35,608 bases of DNA from Mailhella massiliensis (lineage in GTDB: Bacteria > Desulfobacterota > Desulfovibrionia > Desulfovibrionales > Desulfovibrionaceae): contig NZ_DYZA01000028.1 of NCBI RefSeq assembly GCF_020741395.1, positions 1 to 35,608 of the forward strand, in the 5' to 3' direction. Under the pieces are notes generated by a model. The model saw nothing but the letters and a program-made list of their open reading frames with translations. It searched no databases and was not told where the DNA came from. A program made the position numbers and the translations under genes. This document shows, in pieces, positions 8,342 to 16,765 of this stretch. The first letter of the stretch is position 1, and the number at the start of each line of letters is the position of its first letter.

Positions 8342-9178
8342 TCAGAATTTCAAAAGGCTGAACAGGGAAGGGTCGAGGACGCCTGTAAAGACGCGGGCCA
8401 CGGCGCCGGACAGGAAGACGGAACCGTCCACAAGTTCAATGCCCAAGAGTTCCTTTCCTGAAGTAGTGACATTGACGCTGCAATCCGTCAAGCCAAGTGC
8501 ATGAGCGATACAAGTGGAAGCCGCCGCTCCTGTGCCGCAGGCCAGAGTTTCCCCTTCCACGCCGCGTTCATAGGTTCGCACATGGAGGGAACCCCTGCCG
8601 GTGACGGTGACGAAGTTCACGTTTGTTCCCTTCGGGGCGAAGTGCTCATGATAGCGGAACAGACGCCCGAGATGTTCCACGTCTACCCTGTCGCAGTCCT
8701 CGCAAAGGAGGACGGCATGGGGTACGCCAGTATTGACGAAATGGACATCATAGGTTTTGCCCTCCACTTCGAGGGGAGTGTGCAGCGCCATGCCTTGCGG
8801 GCGCGTGAGCTCCACGCGGGCGCGCATGTGCTCTACGTCCACACTGGCATGGATGATGCCTGCGTCCGTGCCGAAGCACAGTGTTCTGCCGGCGAGGCCG
8901 AGATCCACGGCCAGCCAGGAGGCGCACCGCGAGGCGTTGCCGCACATTTCCGCGCGGGAACCGTCCGCGTTGTAGAAATGCCAGATGAAGTCGCCTTTCC
9001 GTCCTTCGGGTGTACGGTCGAGAAAGAGCAGGCCGTCGGCGCCTATGCCTGTTTTACGGTGGCACAGCGTTTTTGTCCATGACGCCATTTCCGGCACGCT
9101 CACCTTCGCTTCTCTGTTGTCGATGAAGATGAAGTCGTTGCCGCAGCCGTGCATTTTGTGAAAATGAATGTCTTTCAT
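8342..9178 (-). CDS. dapF: Diaminopimelate epimerase
   Basis: DapF interconverts LL- and meso-diaminopimelate, giving the wall cross-link residue and the lysine precursor. The 278-aa protein has both catalytic cysteines, Cys79 in AEMCGNASRC and Cys214 in LACGTGAA. The N-terminus HKMHGCGNDFIFID is typical. The ATG at 9178 fits the family start, although the ribosome binding site is weak (GGGAA). The frame is open further upstream without similarity. The gene is followed by dapA. Confidence 0.96.
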   Translation of the reverse strand: MKDIHFHKMHGCGNDFIFIDNREAKVSVPEMASWTKTLCHRKTGIGADGLLFLDRTPEGRKGDFIWHFYNADGSRAEMCGNASRCASWLAVDLGLAGRTLCFGTDAGIIHASVDVEHMRARVELTRPQGMALHTPLEVEGKTYDVHFVNTGVPHAVLLCEDCDRVDVEHLGRLFRYHEHFAPKGTNVNFVTVTGRGSLHVRTYERGVEGETLACGTGAAASTCIAHALGLTDCSVNVTTSGKELLGIELVDGSVFLSGAVARVFTGVLDPSLFSLLKF

Positions 9179-9307
9179 GGCTGTTCCCGGGCTTGTGACG
9201 CGATCCGGGCCTTTGTATCGCGGTTTGATCTTGAAGCGTATGCCGGTGCAGGCCCGTGTGGGAGGGAACCGGCACGCTGCGGGAGCCTCTGCGCCGAGCG
9301 CGGGCAG

Positions 9308-9329
9308 GCCGTGCCTTTGCAGGCACGGC
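9308..9329 (-). terminator. Hairpin between nrnA and dapF
   Basis: A 9-bp perfect stem (9308-9316 with 9321-9329) and 4-nt loop lie about 20 bases past the nrnA stop. There is no T-run. It may terminate the argJ-DUF503-nrnA transcript, with dapF starting anew in the 169-base gap. Confidence 0.45.
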
Positions 9330-9347
9330 ATCCGCAGTATCGGAGGC

Positions 9348-10346
9348 CTATTTCACCCGGTTCCACACGAACCGGATATAAGGTTGCATGACGGTGAGGG
9401 CCTTTTCGGCGTCGAGCGGGAGCGTGGCGCCGGCAGCGTTGCGGTGTCCGCCGCCGCCGAACTGGGCAGCCACGTCGCGCACATTGTCCTTGCCGGAGGA
9501 ACGCAGGCTGGCCTTGGTCTGGACTTTGCCGTCCTTTTCTTCCTCACGCAGCATAAGAGCCACGCGAACCCCGCGGAGACGACGCAGCTGCTCCACGAAG
9601 CCTTCGGTATCGTCGCGGGTTGCGTTGCATTCGCGCAGGGTGTCGCGGGTGATGAGGGAAACGGCGAGTCGGCCTTCTTCGAGAATGAGGGCGTCCTGCA
9701 TGAGGCGGCCCCACAGGCGGAGCCGCGTTTCGCTCCAGTTGTTTTCCATTTTTTCGCGCAGGAGGGATATGTCCAGCCCTTCTTCCACCATCTCCGCCAC
9801 CATGCGCAGCGCCCCGGCAGTAGTATTGCCGTAGCTGAAATTGCCCGTGTCGGCGGATATGGCTACATACAAAGCTTCGGCCAGCGCCCCGTGCAGGGTG
9901 GAGCGCAGGGCCTTCGCTATCATGGCTATCATTTCTCCTGTGGCGGCCATGCCCGGATCCACCCAGTTGGCCTCGGTACCGAAGAGCGGGTTGGCAAGAT
10001 GATGGTCGATATTCACGCTGGGTACGCGGTCGAGCAGGGGTTGCAATACCTCGCCGAGGCGCGCCCTGTCCCCGCAGTCAAGGCAGGCCACAAGGTCGGG
10101 TTCGCAGGGCAGGCTTTCCAGGCTGGAGAGCACCGGTCCGGGAAGGGTAAGGAAGCGCAGGCGTTCGGGCAGGCCGTCTTCATTGAAGACCAGCGCGTCT
10201 GCGCCGATGGAGCGCAACGCCCAGGCCAGAGCCAGGCAGGAGCCCATGGCGTCCGGGTCGGGGTTCGTGTGGGCCGCGATGAGCACCCGTTGATGCTTCC
10301 TGAGTGCGGAGAGCAGTTCTTCAGGAACGGAAGGTTCAGTCATCAT
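9348..10346 (-). CDS. nrnA: DHH-family nanoRNase / pAp phosphatase
   Basis: NrnA-type DHH/DHHA1 phosphoesterases degrade very short RNAs and dephosphorylate 3'-phosphoadenosine 5'-phosphate (pAp). pAp removal matters where sulfur is assimilated through PAPS. The product is about 332 aa. The DHH domain shows AAHTNPDPDAMGS near the N-terminus, a conserved CLDCGD and the defining NIDHHLAN. The C-terminal DHHA1 domain ends with FGGGGHRNAAG, which binds substrate. ATG codons at 10346 and 10343 are both possible; the open frame begins at a TTG slightly upstream. The start lies inside the end of the DUF503 gene (11-base overlap), so translation is probably coupled. Confidence 0.93.
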   Translation of the reverse strand: MMTEPSVPEELLSALRKHQRVLIAAHTNPDPDAMGSCLALAWALRSIGADALVFNEDGLPERLRFLTLPGPVLSSLESLPCEPDLVACLDCGDRARLGEVLQPLLDRVPSVNIDHHLANPLFGTEANWVDPGMAATGEMIAMIAKALRSTLHGALAEALYVAISADTGNFSYGNTTAGALRMVAEMVEEGLDISLLREKMENNWSETRLRLWGRLMQDALILEEGRLAVSLITRDTLRECNATRDDTEGFVEQLRRLRGVRVALMLREEEKDGKVQTKASLRSSGKDNVRDVAAQFGGGGHRNAAGATLPLDAEKALTVMQPYIRFVWNRVK

Positions 10347-10626
10347 AGAAAAACTCAAGGTCGCTGTAGACCATTTCTTCTTCGCATACGGCTTCCATCA
10401 TGAGCAGGCATTTGTCCATGCGCGACTGCATGTGCCTTTCGCTGTTGCTCACGGAAACCACCTGAAGCCGGAGCCTCACCAGGGATTCCTCGGTGCCGGC
10501 TTCGGCAATGGCCACATTGAAGGTGTTGCGCACCTTCTGTTTCAGGCTGTTGGCCACGCGGCGTTTCCCCTTGAGGGAATCGTTGCCGTGCAGCGCGTAT
10601 TCCACGGTGAGAACGCCTATGACCAT
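10336..10626 (-). CDS. DUF503 family (YlxP-like) small protein
   Basis: This 96-aa protein matches the DUF503/YlxP family (N-terminus MVIGVLTVEYALHGNDSLK, then KGKRRVANSLKQKVRN). Family members usually sit near infB, rbfA and nrnA and are thought to act in ribosome maturation; the exact role is unsettled. Here it lies between argJ (13-base gap) and nrnA (overlap), without infB or rbfA in view. The ATG at 10626 follows an AAAGG-like site. No membrane segment. Confidence 0.88.
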   Translation of the reverse strand: MVIGVLTVEYALHGNDSLKGKRRVANSLKQKVRNTFNVAIAEAGTEESLVRLRLQVVSVSNSERHMQSRMDKCLLMMEAVCEEEMVYSDLEFFYDD

Positions 10627-10639
10627 GCCGTGCCGCCTT

Positions 10640-11848
10640 TCAGGAGCGATAGTCGGAATTGAGGGAAACGTAGCCGTGGGACAGGTCGGAAGCGAGCAGG
10701 CGGGATTCGCCCGGGCCATTGCCTAGGGACACTTCCAGGGGAAGATCAACAGCCTTGAGCGGTTCTTCCAGAAGAGCGTCGAAGTCAAGGTCGGTGGGGC
10801 GCCCGTCGCGGAAAAGTTCCACGCCGCAGAGCGTCACGCGGAGGGCCATGGGGTCGAAAGCCACGCCCGCGCGGCCGGCGGCGGCCACAATGCGGCCCCA
10901 GTTGGGGTCGCGCCCGAACATGGCAGTCTTCACAAGCTGCGAATGGCCTATGGTGCGGGCCACTTTTTCCGCATCCGCGTCGCAGGAAGCGCCCGTGACA
11001 TGGATGTGCATTACCTTCGTCGCCCCTTCACCGTCCTTCACCAGCATGTAGGCCAGCTCTCCCAGCACCTCGGTGAGGGAGGCTTCCAGAAGGGGAATTT
11101 CCTCCGGCTCGACGGCTACGCCGGAAGCACCGTTTGCAAGGCCGTAGAGGGAGTCGTTGGTGGAAGTGTCGCCGTCCACGCTCACGCGGTTGAAGGTGGC
11201 GTCGGCCGCGCGGCGGAACATGGCGCGCCAGGCGGAAGGTTCCACCTTCGCGTCGCACATGACGAGGGAAAGCATGGTGGCCATGTTGGGGCAGATCATG
11301 CCGGCCCCCTTGGCGACACCGGCAAGCAGTACGGTGCCGCCTTTAAGGGTGAGGGAGCGGTCTGCCATTTTGGGGAAGGCGTCGGTAGTCATCATGGCAC
11401 GGGCAAGGCCTTCCAGGTCCACATGTCCCAGGGAAGCCACCAGGGCGGGCACGGCGGCGGCCCATTTGTCCATGGGCATCTGCGCGCCGATAACGCCCGT
11501 GGAGGCGGGCAGCAGGCTTTCGGGAGATACCTTTTCTCCGGCTTTGCCGAGTTCTTCGCTCACCATGTCGAGGGTGCGCAGGCAGTTTTCCCTACCCTGT
11601 TCGCCGGTGCAGGCGTTGGCCTGGCCGGAATTGAACAGCACGCCGCGCACTCCCGCTTCGCCGGAGGATGCGATATGTTCCTCCGAGACGAGCACAGGGG
11701 CGGCACGGAAAAGGTTGGTGGTGAACACACCGGCGGCGGTGGCGGGAATATCGCTGAAAACAAGGGAAAGGTCGTTGCGTTCAAGATGCTTGCCGCGGAA
11801 ATCGGCGTTGGCCGCGCCGAGGCGGAAACCCTGGGGTATATGGCTCAT
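10640..11848 (-). CDS. argJ: Bifunctional ornithine acetyltransferase / N-acetylglutamate synthase
   Basis: ArgJ transfers acetyl from N-acetylornithine to glutamate (recycling arginine pathway) and may also make N-acetylglutamate from acetyl-CoA. It is synthesised as one chain that cuts itself before a threonine. Here the site is KGAGMICPNMA|T, giving Thr191 as nucleophile of the beta subunit. The 402-aa length and the early FNSGQANACTG motif are typical. The ATG at 11848 gives the usual MSHIPQGF start after a GGAG site. It heads a minus-strand group with DUF503 and nrnA and is divergent from lepB. Whether it keeps the acetyl-CoA activity cannot be told from sequence. Confidence 0.96.
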   Translation of the reverse strand: MSHIPQGFRLGAANADFRGKHLERNDLSLVFSDIPATAAGVFTTNLFRAAPVLVSEEHIASSGEAGVRGVLFNSGQANACTGEQGRENCLRTLDMVSEELGKAGEKVSPESLLPASTGVIGAQMPMDKWAAAVPALVASLGHVDLEGLARAMMTTDAFPKMADRSLTLKGGTVLLAGVAKGAGMICPNMATMLSLVMCDAKVEPSAWRAMFRRAADATFNRVSVDGDTSTNDSLYGLANGASGVAVEPEEIPLLEASLTEVLGELAYMLVKDGEGATKVMHIHVTGASCDADAEKVARTIGHSQLVKTAMFGRDPNWGRIVAAAGRAGVAFDPMALRVTLCGVELFRDGRPTDLDFDALLEEPLKAVDLPLEVSLGNGPGESRLLASDLSHGYVSLNSDYRS

Positions 11849-11968
11849 GGAAAATTCTCCGTTTCCTTTGGAATGAGCCTTCAATCTGCCACACTTGCCG
11901 GGGCCGCGCAAGGGCGCGAGAGGGTGAGTGCTGTGTTACCTGTGGAAAAAACAGCGGAAAATGCCGCC

Positions 11969-11997
11969 TTGCGCGTCCTTTCGGGCCGTGCTACTCT
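11969..11997 (+). promoter_or_regulatory. Weak candidate promoter for lepB
   Basis: TTGCGC (11969-11974) and TACTCT (11992-11997) lie 17 bp apart in the divergent argJ/lepB gap. Each matches consensus at only 3 of 6 bases, so this is a positional guess. Confidence 0.25.
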
Positions 11998-12044
11998 CCG
12001 CTCGTTCCTCCTTTTCCTGTACCTTCAACCGCGGCCTTTGCGCC

Positions 12045-12671
12045 ATGCCTGTCGATATGTCTGAATATTCAAGCAAAAAAGGCAGTTCCATCATCCGCGA
12101 CTATGGCGAAGCTCTGCTCACGGCGGTGATTCTGGCCGTCATCATCCGCACCTTTGTTCTTCAGGCCTACACCATTCCCTCGGGGTCCATGCTTCAGACC
12201 GTACAGATCGGCGATTATGTGCTCGTCAACAAGTTCGTATACGGGGTGAAGATACCTTTTACCGACAAGTATCTCTTCCGGGGAAGCGACCCGCAGATCG
12301 GGGATATCATCGTGTTCAAGTATCCCAAGGACCCGGATACCGACTTCATCAAGCGCGTGGTGGGTCTGCCCGGCGATGTGGTGGAAATGCGCAACAAGCA
12401 GTTCTACAGGAACGGCGAACCGGTGAAGGAAGATTATATTCAGCAGCTTTACCCCAACGTCATCGGCAGGCTCGACAATGTGGGCCCCTTCACCGTGCCG
12501 GAAGACAGTTATTTCGTCATGGGAGACAACCGCGACAACTCCGACGACTCCCGCGACTGGGGTGCCGTACCCCGTTCCTATATTCACGGCAAGGCCTGGC
12601 GCATCTACTGGTCGTGGGACGCCAATACCCATACCCCGCGCTTCAGCCGCCTGGGAAAGCTCGTTCAGTAG
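12045..12671 (+). CDS. lepB: Signal peptidase I
   Basis: LepB cleaves signal peptides of exported proteins at the outer face of the inner membrane. The 208-aa protein has one N-terminal membrane segment (about residues 22-40). The catalytic Ser48 is in IPSGSM and the general-base Lys103 in FIKRVVGLPGD; VMGDNRDNSDDSRDWG is the family's C-terminal box. The ATG at 12045 is the first sensible start. Another ATG 12 bases later is possible, and neither has a strong ribosome binding site. The short length (single membrane anchor) is common outside enterics. Confidence 0.95.
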   Translation: MPVDMSEYSSKKGSSIIRDYGEALLTAVILAVIIRTFVLQAYTIPSGSMLQTVQIGDYVLVNKFVYGVKIPFTDKYLFRGSDPQIGDIIVFKYPKDPDTDFIKRVVGLPGDVVEMRNKQFYRNGEPVKEDYIQQLYPNVIGRLDNVGPFTVPEDSYFVMGDNRDNSDDSRDWGAVPRSYIHGKAWRIYWSWDANTHTPRFSRLGKLVQ

Positions 12672-12695
12672 GGACTTTTTGCCCGCCTCTTTTTC

Positions 12696-12724
12696 CCGTC
12701 ACGGCGGTTTTTCCGCTGTGGCGG
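12696..12724 (+). terminator. Hairpin after lepB
   Basis: A 12-bp stem (12696-12707 with 12713-12724, two G-U pairs) with loop TTTTT lies 24 bases after lepB, followed shortly by a run of T (CACTTTTTCCC). Possible partial terminator ahead of recR. Confidence 0.5.
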
Positions 12725-12769
12725 GGCACTTTTTCCCTTCAGGGAAGTTTTTTGAAAAAGGAAATATCC

Positions 12770-13375
12770 GTGCAGCGCATTCCTGAACCGTTGAAAAATC
12801 TTGTGGATCAGCTCGCCCGTCTGCCCGGCTTCGGGCCCAAGTCAGCCATGCGCGCCGCCATGACGCTGCTCAAATGGCCTGAGGCCGAAGTGCGCAGGCT
12901 GGGCAAGGGGGTGTATGAACTGCGCGACACGCTGCATCTTTGCAGCCGTTGCGGCGGCCTTTCGGATTCCGACCCCTGTCCCATCTGTGCGGATAAGGAG
13001 CGCGACGAAAGCGAGCTCTGCCTTGTGGCTGAATGGGACAGTATGCTTACCATGGAGGAAGGCAACTTCTACCGGGGGTATTATATGATCCTGGGAGGAC
13101 TTCTTGCCCCGCTGGATCACAGCCCTGCGGACATGCTGGACATGGAGCGCCTGCGTTCCCGCCTTGCCGAAGGCAGGGTAAAGGAGCTCATCCTTGCCCT
13201 GGGGGCCACGGCGGAAGCCGAGGCCACGGCCACCTTTGTCAAAGATCAGGTGAATGCGTGTTTTCCCGAAGTGCGCGTCACCCGTCTCGCCCAGGGTATA
13301 CCTCTGGGAGCGGAGGTGAAGTATATGGACAGGGAAACCTTGCGCCAGTCCCTGCGCTATCGTCAGGCATTGTAG
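12770..13375 (+). CDS. recR: Recombination mediator RecR
   Basis: RecR works with RecF/RecO to load RecA at gaps in DNA. The 201-aa product has the helix-hairpin-helix LPGFGPKSAMR, a four-cysteine zinc motif (CSRC ... CPIC, around residues 57-73) and a Toprim domain beginning LCLVAEWDS. The C-terminal GAEVKYMDRETL is typical. I chose the GTG at 12770 because it gives the family start (QRIPEPLKNLVDQL) and follows AAGGA at good spacing. The open frame extends upstream through the lepB gap without similarity. Confidence 0.95.
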   Translation: MQRIPEPLKNLVDQLARLPGFGPKSAMRAAMTLLKWPEAEVRRLGKGVYELRDTLHLCSRCGGLSDSDPCPICADKERDESELCLVAEWDSMLTMEEGNFYRGYYMILGGLLAPLDHSPADMLDMERLRSRLAEGRVKELILALGATAEAEATATFVKDQVNACFPEVRVTRLAQGIPLGAEVKYMDRETLRQSLRYRQAL

Positions 13376-13494
13376 GGAACTCTGCCTTTTCCGTCTGTTT
13401 CGGAGTGTGAGGGCAAAGGTCCATGCCCTTTAGGGCCGTATCAGCCTGCTCTGAACTTTTTGAACTGTACAAGACCATTATTTACGGAGTCGTC

Positions 13495-13701
13495 ATGGCT
13501 TTTTATTTTGCTCCTCGTGAAGCGAGAACTACTCTTTCGTGCCCGGAATGTGGAGCGCCGCTGGATATACGCCGCACATGTCATGAGGCGTATATGCAGT
13601 GCTCCTCCTGCCGCCGAACCTTTAAGCTCAATCAGTTCATCAGCCGTATGGATGATGTGATGGAAGAATTCCTCGAACGGCTGTACGCGGACCGCGTGTA
13701 G
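13495..13701 (+). CDS. Small dual-CxxC zinc-ribbon protein
   Basis: This 68-aa protein has two CxxC knuckles, Cys16-Cys19 (CPEC) and Cys36-Cys39 (CSSC), spaced like a zinc ribbon, then an acidic helical tail. I do not recognise a named family; similar small zinc ribbons occur in Desulfovibrio relatives. It could bind nucleic acid or protein. The ATG at 13495 follows ACGGAG. It lies between recR and the sulfatase-fold gene, 38 bases before the latter, so they may be co-transcribed. Confidence 0.75.
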   Translation: MAFYFAPREARTTLSCPECGAPLDIRRTCHEAYMQCSSCRRTFKLNQFISRMDDVMEEFLERLYADRV

Positions 13702-13739
13702 ACTTCCTGTCCGAGGCCCCCTCCCCCCAAGGAGCAATT

Positions 13740-15839
13740 ATGAGTTTCCGTCGTCATGTTTTTGCAGCGTTCCAGCCCATGGTGGATATCGCCCTGTTCA
13801 TTCTGGCGAACACGGTGCTGTTTTTTGCCGCGAGGCTGGCGCTTTTATACTTTCTTCTGCCCGATATCACTGAAAGAGGGCATATTCCGCATGCACTGTA
13901 CATAGGGCTCAAGTTCGATGCCCGCATGGCCGTGTTCATGACTCTTCCCCTGGCCTTCTGTCTGCTCTGGCCGAAGCTTGAGCGTGCCGTCTCGCGCGAG
14001 GGTTCTTCCACGGCCCGCCGCGTGCTTTGCCTCGTCACGGGGATCATGGCCGCCGGGGCCATGCTGATCCACATTTTTGATTTCGGTTTCTTTTTCTACC
14101 TGCACCAGCATATCGACATGGGGGCCAAGGTCTTTCTGGAAGATCCTTCGGAATCCGTGCGCATGGTGTGGCAGAGCTACCCGGTACTGCTCATCGCTGC
14201 GGCCTTCGCCGCCTGCGTCGCGCTGTATGTGTGGCTTTTTTCGGCCTTTCTGCGCACTCACGTTCCTTTCCCCATCCGCCCGAAAAAAGGCGGAGACGGG
14301 TGCAGCCGCAAATGGCGCGCCCTTATCACGGTTTCCTCCCTCGTCATGCTTTTTGTCGTGGGCTACGGGCAGATAAGCTCGAATTTCTTCCCCCTGCGCT
14401 GGAGCAACGCATACTTCAGTTCCGACAAGAACATCGCGCTTCTGGCCGTGAACCCCATCCAGAACCTCTTTGACACCCGCAACTTCGGCAAGGCCATTCC
14501 CCCGAATGAGAAGGCCACGCGGGAGGCCTGGCCGCGCATGGCTGCATACCTGCGTGTGCCGGAAGGGGAGCCTCCGCTGACCTATCTGCGGCATTTCCCC
14601 GGCAGGGAGATGGAGAAGCGCCCCAATATCGTCGTCATCATCATGGAGTCGCTCTGCTGGGAGCGTACCTCCCTCGCTCCTTCCATGCCTGCTTCCCTGG
14701 GAAAGGACATAGACCCCACGCCCTTCCTCAAAGAGCTTGCGGCAAAGAGTCTCTACTTCCCCAATTTCTACGCGCCCACGCGCACCACGGCCCGCGCCGT
14801 GTTCACCACCATAAGCGGCGTGCCGGACGTGAACCATTCCGGCGGCACCACGTCGCGCAATCCCCGGCTCGTGGATCAGTCTACCGTGTTCAACGAGTTC
14901 AAGGGCTACGAAAAATACTACATGATCGGCGGCAACGCCAACTGGGCCAATATCCGGGGCATGCTCCAGCACAATGTGGAGGATCTGCATCTTCTGGAGG
15001 AATCGGCCTGGGAGGCCCCCAACACCGACGTGTGGGGAGTGTCCGATATCGCCATGTTCCGTGAGGCCGTGGGGGTGCTCGACCAGAGTCCCAAGCCCTT
15101 CATCGCCGTGATACAGTCCGCCTCCTTCCATCGTCCCTACACCATACCGGACGACAACGAGGGCTATGTTTCCCCACCCGACCCTTCGCCGGAAGCCCTT
15201 GCCTGGTACGGTTATGAGAGCGCCGAGGAATACCGCTCCCTGCATCTTTCCGACCATGCCCTGCGCCGCTTCTTTGAGAAGGCCTCAAAGGAACCCTGGT
15301 TCAACGACACGGTGTTCGCCGTTTTCGGCGACCACGGCCTGAACAACAATTCCACCAACATCACGCCTGCCGTGCGTTCCTGCAACCTTCAGGCCTGGCA
15401 CATTCCGCTTCTCATCTACGCCCCCGGCGGCCAGGTAGCCCCGGGCGTGAACGAGGCCCCGCATGTGCAGCCGGACGTTCTGCCCACCATGGCTTCCCTT
15501 GCCGGGCTGGACTACTACACCAATACCCTGGGCCGCAACCTGCTCGACCCGGAAAACGACAGGGACGCCGTGGCCTTCATCAGCGACAGCGACCATACCC
15601 GCTATCTTCTGGAAGACGGCTATGTGTATGCCATACGTCCCCGGGGAGATGCCCTGTATCTTCTGAATGAGCACACGGCGGACAACAATCCCCGCGACCT
15701 CAGGCAGGAAGAGCCGGAGCGGGCGGCGGCCATGCGCCAGAAGCTCATGGATTTCTACTATACGTCCCAGTACCTCCTGCATAACAACGGCAAGGACCAT
15801 ATCCGGGCCGCGCGCCTTGCCGCCGGGGAACGGGAGTGA
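13740..15839 (+). CDS. LtaS/MdoB-like membrane sulfatase-fold transferase
   Basis: The 699-aa protein has an N-terminal block of about five membrane helices (residues 1-220) and a periplasmic alkaline-phosphatase/sulfatase domain. The fold start is NIVVIIMESLCWE, the likely nucleophile threonine is in the APTRTTARAVFTT stretch (about residues 343-355), and the metal-binding end is VFAVFGDHGLNN. Relatives transfer phosphoglycerol or phosphoethanolamine from phospholipids to glucans, lipid A or teichoic acids. In this Gram-negative, modification of periplasmic glucan or lipopolysaccharide is more likely than teichoic acid, but the acceptor is unknown. The ATG at 13740 follows AAGGAG. The stop overlaps the rnhA region. 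Confidence 0.88.
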   Translation: MSFRRHVFAAFQPMVDIALFILANTVLFFAARLALLYFLLPDITERGHIPHALYIGLKFDARMAVFMTLPLAFCLLWPKLERAVSREGSSTARRVLCLVTGIMAAGAMLIHIFDFGFFFYLHQHIDMGAKVFLEDPSESVRMVWQSYPVLLIAAAFAACVALYVWLFSAFLRTHVPFPIRPKKGGDGCSRKWRALITVSSLVMLFVVGYGQISSNFFPLRWSNAYFSSDKNIALLAVNPIQNLFDTRNFGKAIPPNEKATREAWPRMAAYLRVPEGEPPLTYLRHFPGREMEKRPNIVVIIMESLCWERTSLAPSMPASLGKDIDPTPFLKELAAKSLYFPNFYAPTRTTARAVFTTISGVPDVNHSGGTTSRNPRLVDQSTVFNEFKGYEKYYMIGGNANWANIRGMLQHNVEDLHLLEESAWEAPNTDVWGVSDIAMFREAVGVLDQSPKPFIAVIQSASFHRPYTIPDDNEGYVSPPDPSPEALAWYGYESAEEYRSLHLSDHALRRFFEKASKEPWFNDTVFAVFGDHGLNNNSTNITPAVRSCNLQAWHIPLLIYAPGGQVAPGVNEAPHVQPDVLPTMASLAGLDYYTNTLGRNLLDPENDRDAVAFISDSDHTRYLLEDGYVYAIRPRGDALYLLNEHTADNNPRDLRQEEPERAAAMRQKLMDFYYTSQYLLHNNGKDHIRAARLAAGERE

Positions 15840-15841
15840 GC

Positions 15842-16318
15842 ATGAAAACGGTGACCATCCATACCGACGGCTCCTGCCTCGGCAATCCCGGGCCGGGAGG
15901 CTGGGCGGCGGTGCTTTCCTGTGAGGGAGCGCAGGGGACGGCGCGCCGGGAAATGAGCGGCGGCTTTGCCCGTACCACGAACAACCGTATGGAGATACTG
16001 GCCGTACTGGAGGCTCTCGGCGCGCTGAAGGAGCCGTGCATCGTGGAGCTTTATACCGATTCGCAGTATGTCTCCAAGGCCATACGGGAACATTGGCTGG
16101 ACAACTGGCAGCGCAACAACTGGCTTACGTCGGCGAAAAAGCCGGTGAAGAACCAGGATATGTGGAAGCGCATGCCGGAGCTTCTGGCAAGGCATGAAGT
16201 GCATTTCCACTGGCTCAAGGGGCACGCGGGCCACAAGGAAAACGAGCGCTGCGACGAGCTTGCCCGCCGGGAGGCCTCCCGCCGGGATCTTCCTGAAGAT
16301 ACGGGCTTTACGCAGTAG
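15842..16318 (+). CDS. rnhA: Ribonuclease HI
   Basis: RNase HI removes RNA from RNA-DNA hybrids (R-loops, primers). The 158-aa protein carries the catalytic carboxylates Asp9 (HTDGSC), Glu51 (NNRMEI), Asp73 (YTDSQYV) and Asp138 (NERCDELA), with His128 in KGHAGH. The basic handle region with WxxNxWxxxxxK (around 86-100) is present as in E. coli. I prefer the ATG at 15842. A GTG at 15836 overlapping the previous stop (GTGA) would add two residues. The gene is tightly coupled to the sulfatase-fold gene. Confidence 0.96.
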   Translation: MKTVTIHTDGSCLGNPGPGGWAAVLSCEGAQGTARREMSGGFARTTNNRMEILAVLEALGALKEPCIVELYTDSQYVSKAIREHWLDNWQRNNWLTSAKKPVKNQDMWKRMPELLARHEVHFHWLKGHAGHKENERCDELARREASRRDLPEDTGFTQ

Positions 16319-16368
16319 GCCTGCGCCCTGAACGGGAAGGATTGATGCGGGTGTGCTGTCGTTTCTGT

Positions 16369-16404
16369 TCTCCTCCGGTCTTTGACGGCCGGGGGAGATT
16401 TTTT
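16369..16404 (+). terminator. Terminator after rnhA
   Basis: A 12-bp stem (16369-16380 with the arm ending at 16398, two G-U pairs) is followed directly by TTTTTT (16399-16404), a good intrinsic terminator about 50 bases past rnhA. Confidence 0.85.
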
Positions 16405-16502
16405 GCGTCCGCGCCGTGGGCCCGCGTGTTCTGGGCTGAGGAGTGCCCGGGGAAAAAATGACGCAAAGGCGGAAAATGCGGAAAGGACAAGGGCAGGTCT
16501 TC

Positions 16503-16531
16503 TTGTACTGAACACGTTCCTGTGCTAGATT
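16503..16531 (+). promoter_or_regulatory. Candidate promoter for the prmC transcript
   Basis: TTGTAC (16503-16508, 3/6) and TAGATT (16526-16531, 4/6) are 17 bp apart, just after the rnhA terminator. The expected start, about 7 bases past the -10, coincides with the ATG at 16538. Confidence 0.5.
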
Positions 16532-16537
16532 CGGCGC

Positions 16538-16765
16538 ATGAATGCTTTGTGTCTGCGGATAAAGGAAGAATTTCTGCCGGGAGCGGCGAGTCCATACGGT
16601 CTGCATGACGTGGCGCTGGCGGCACATGCGTTCCGTATGGAGGAGAAGAGGATGTACTTCGTGCCCTTAAAGCATTTTTTTGAGGGAAGAGTCCTCCTGC
16701 CGGAGGGAGCACTTCGTAGTGCTGCAGTCGCGGGGCATGCCGGGAGAGGGCATGAACAGGCGTGA
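16538..16765 (+). CDS. Possible small ORF upstream of and overlapping prmC
   Basis: A 75-codon frame starts six bases after a candidate -10 element, so its mRNA would be leaderless or nearly so. It ends at 16765, 14 bases inside prmC, an arrangement that would couple translation. The product is mixed in composition (VALAAHAFRMEEKRMYFVPL in the middle) with no membrane segment or motif I recognise. It fills most of a 433-base gap in an otherwise dense gene row. It may be a real small protein, a coupling ORF, or chance. Confidence 0.35.
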   Translation: MNALCLRIKEEFLPGAASPYGLHDVALAAHAFRMEEKRMYFVPLKHFFEGRVLLPEGALRSAAVAGHAGRGHEQA

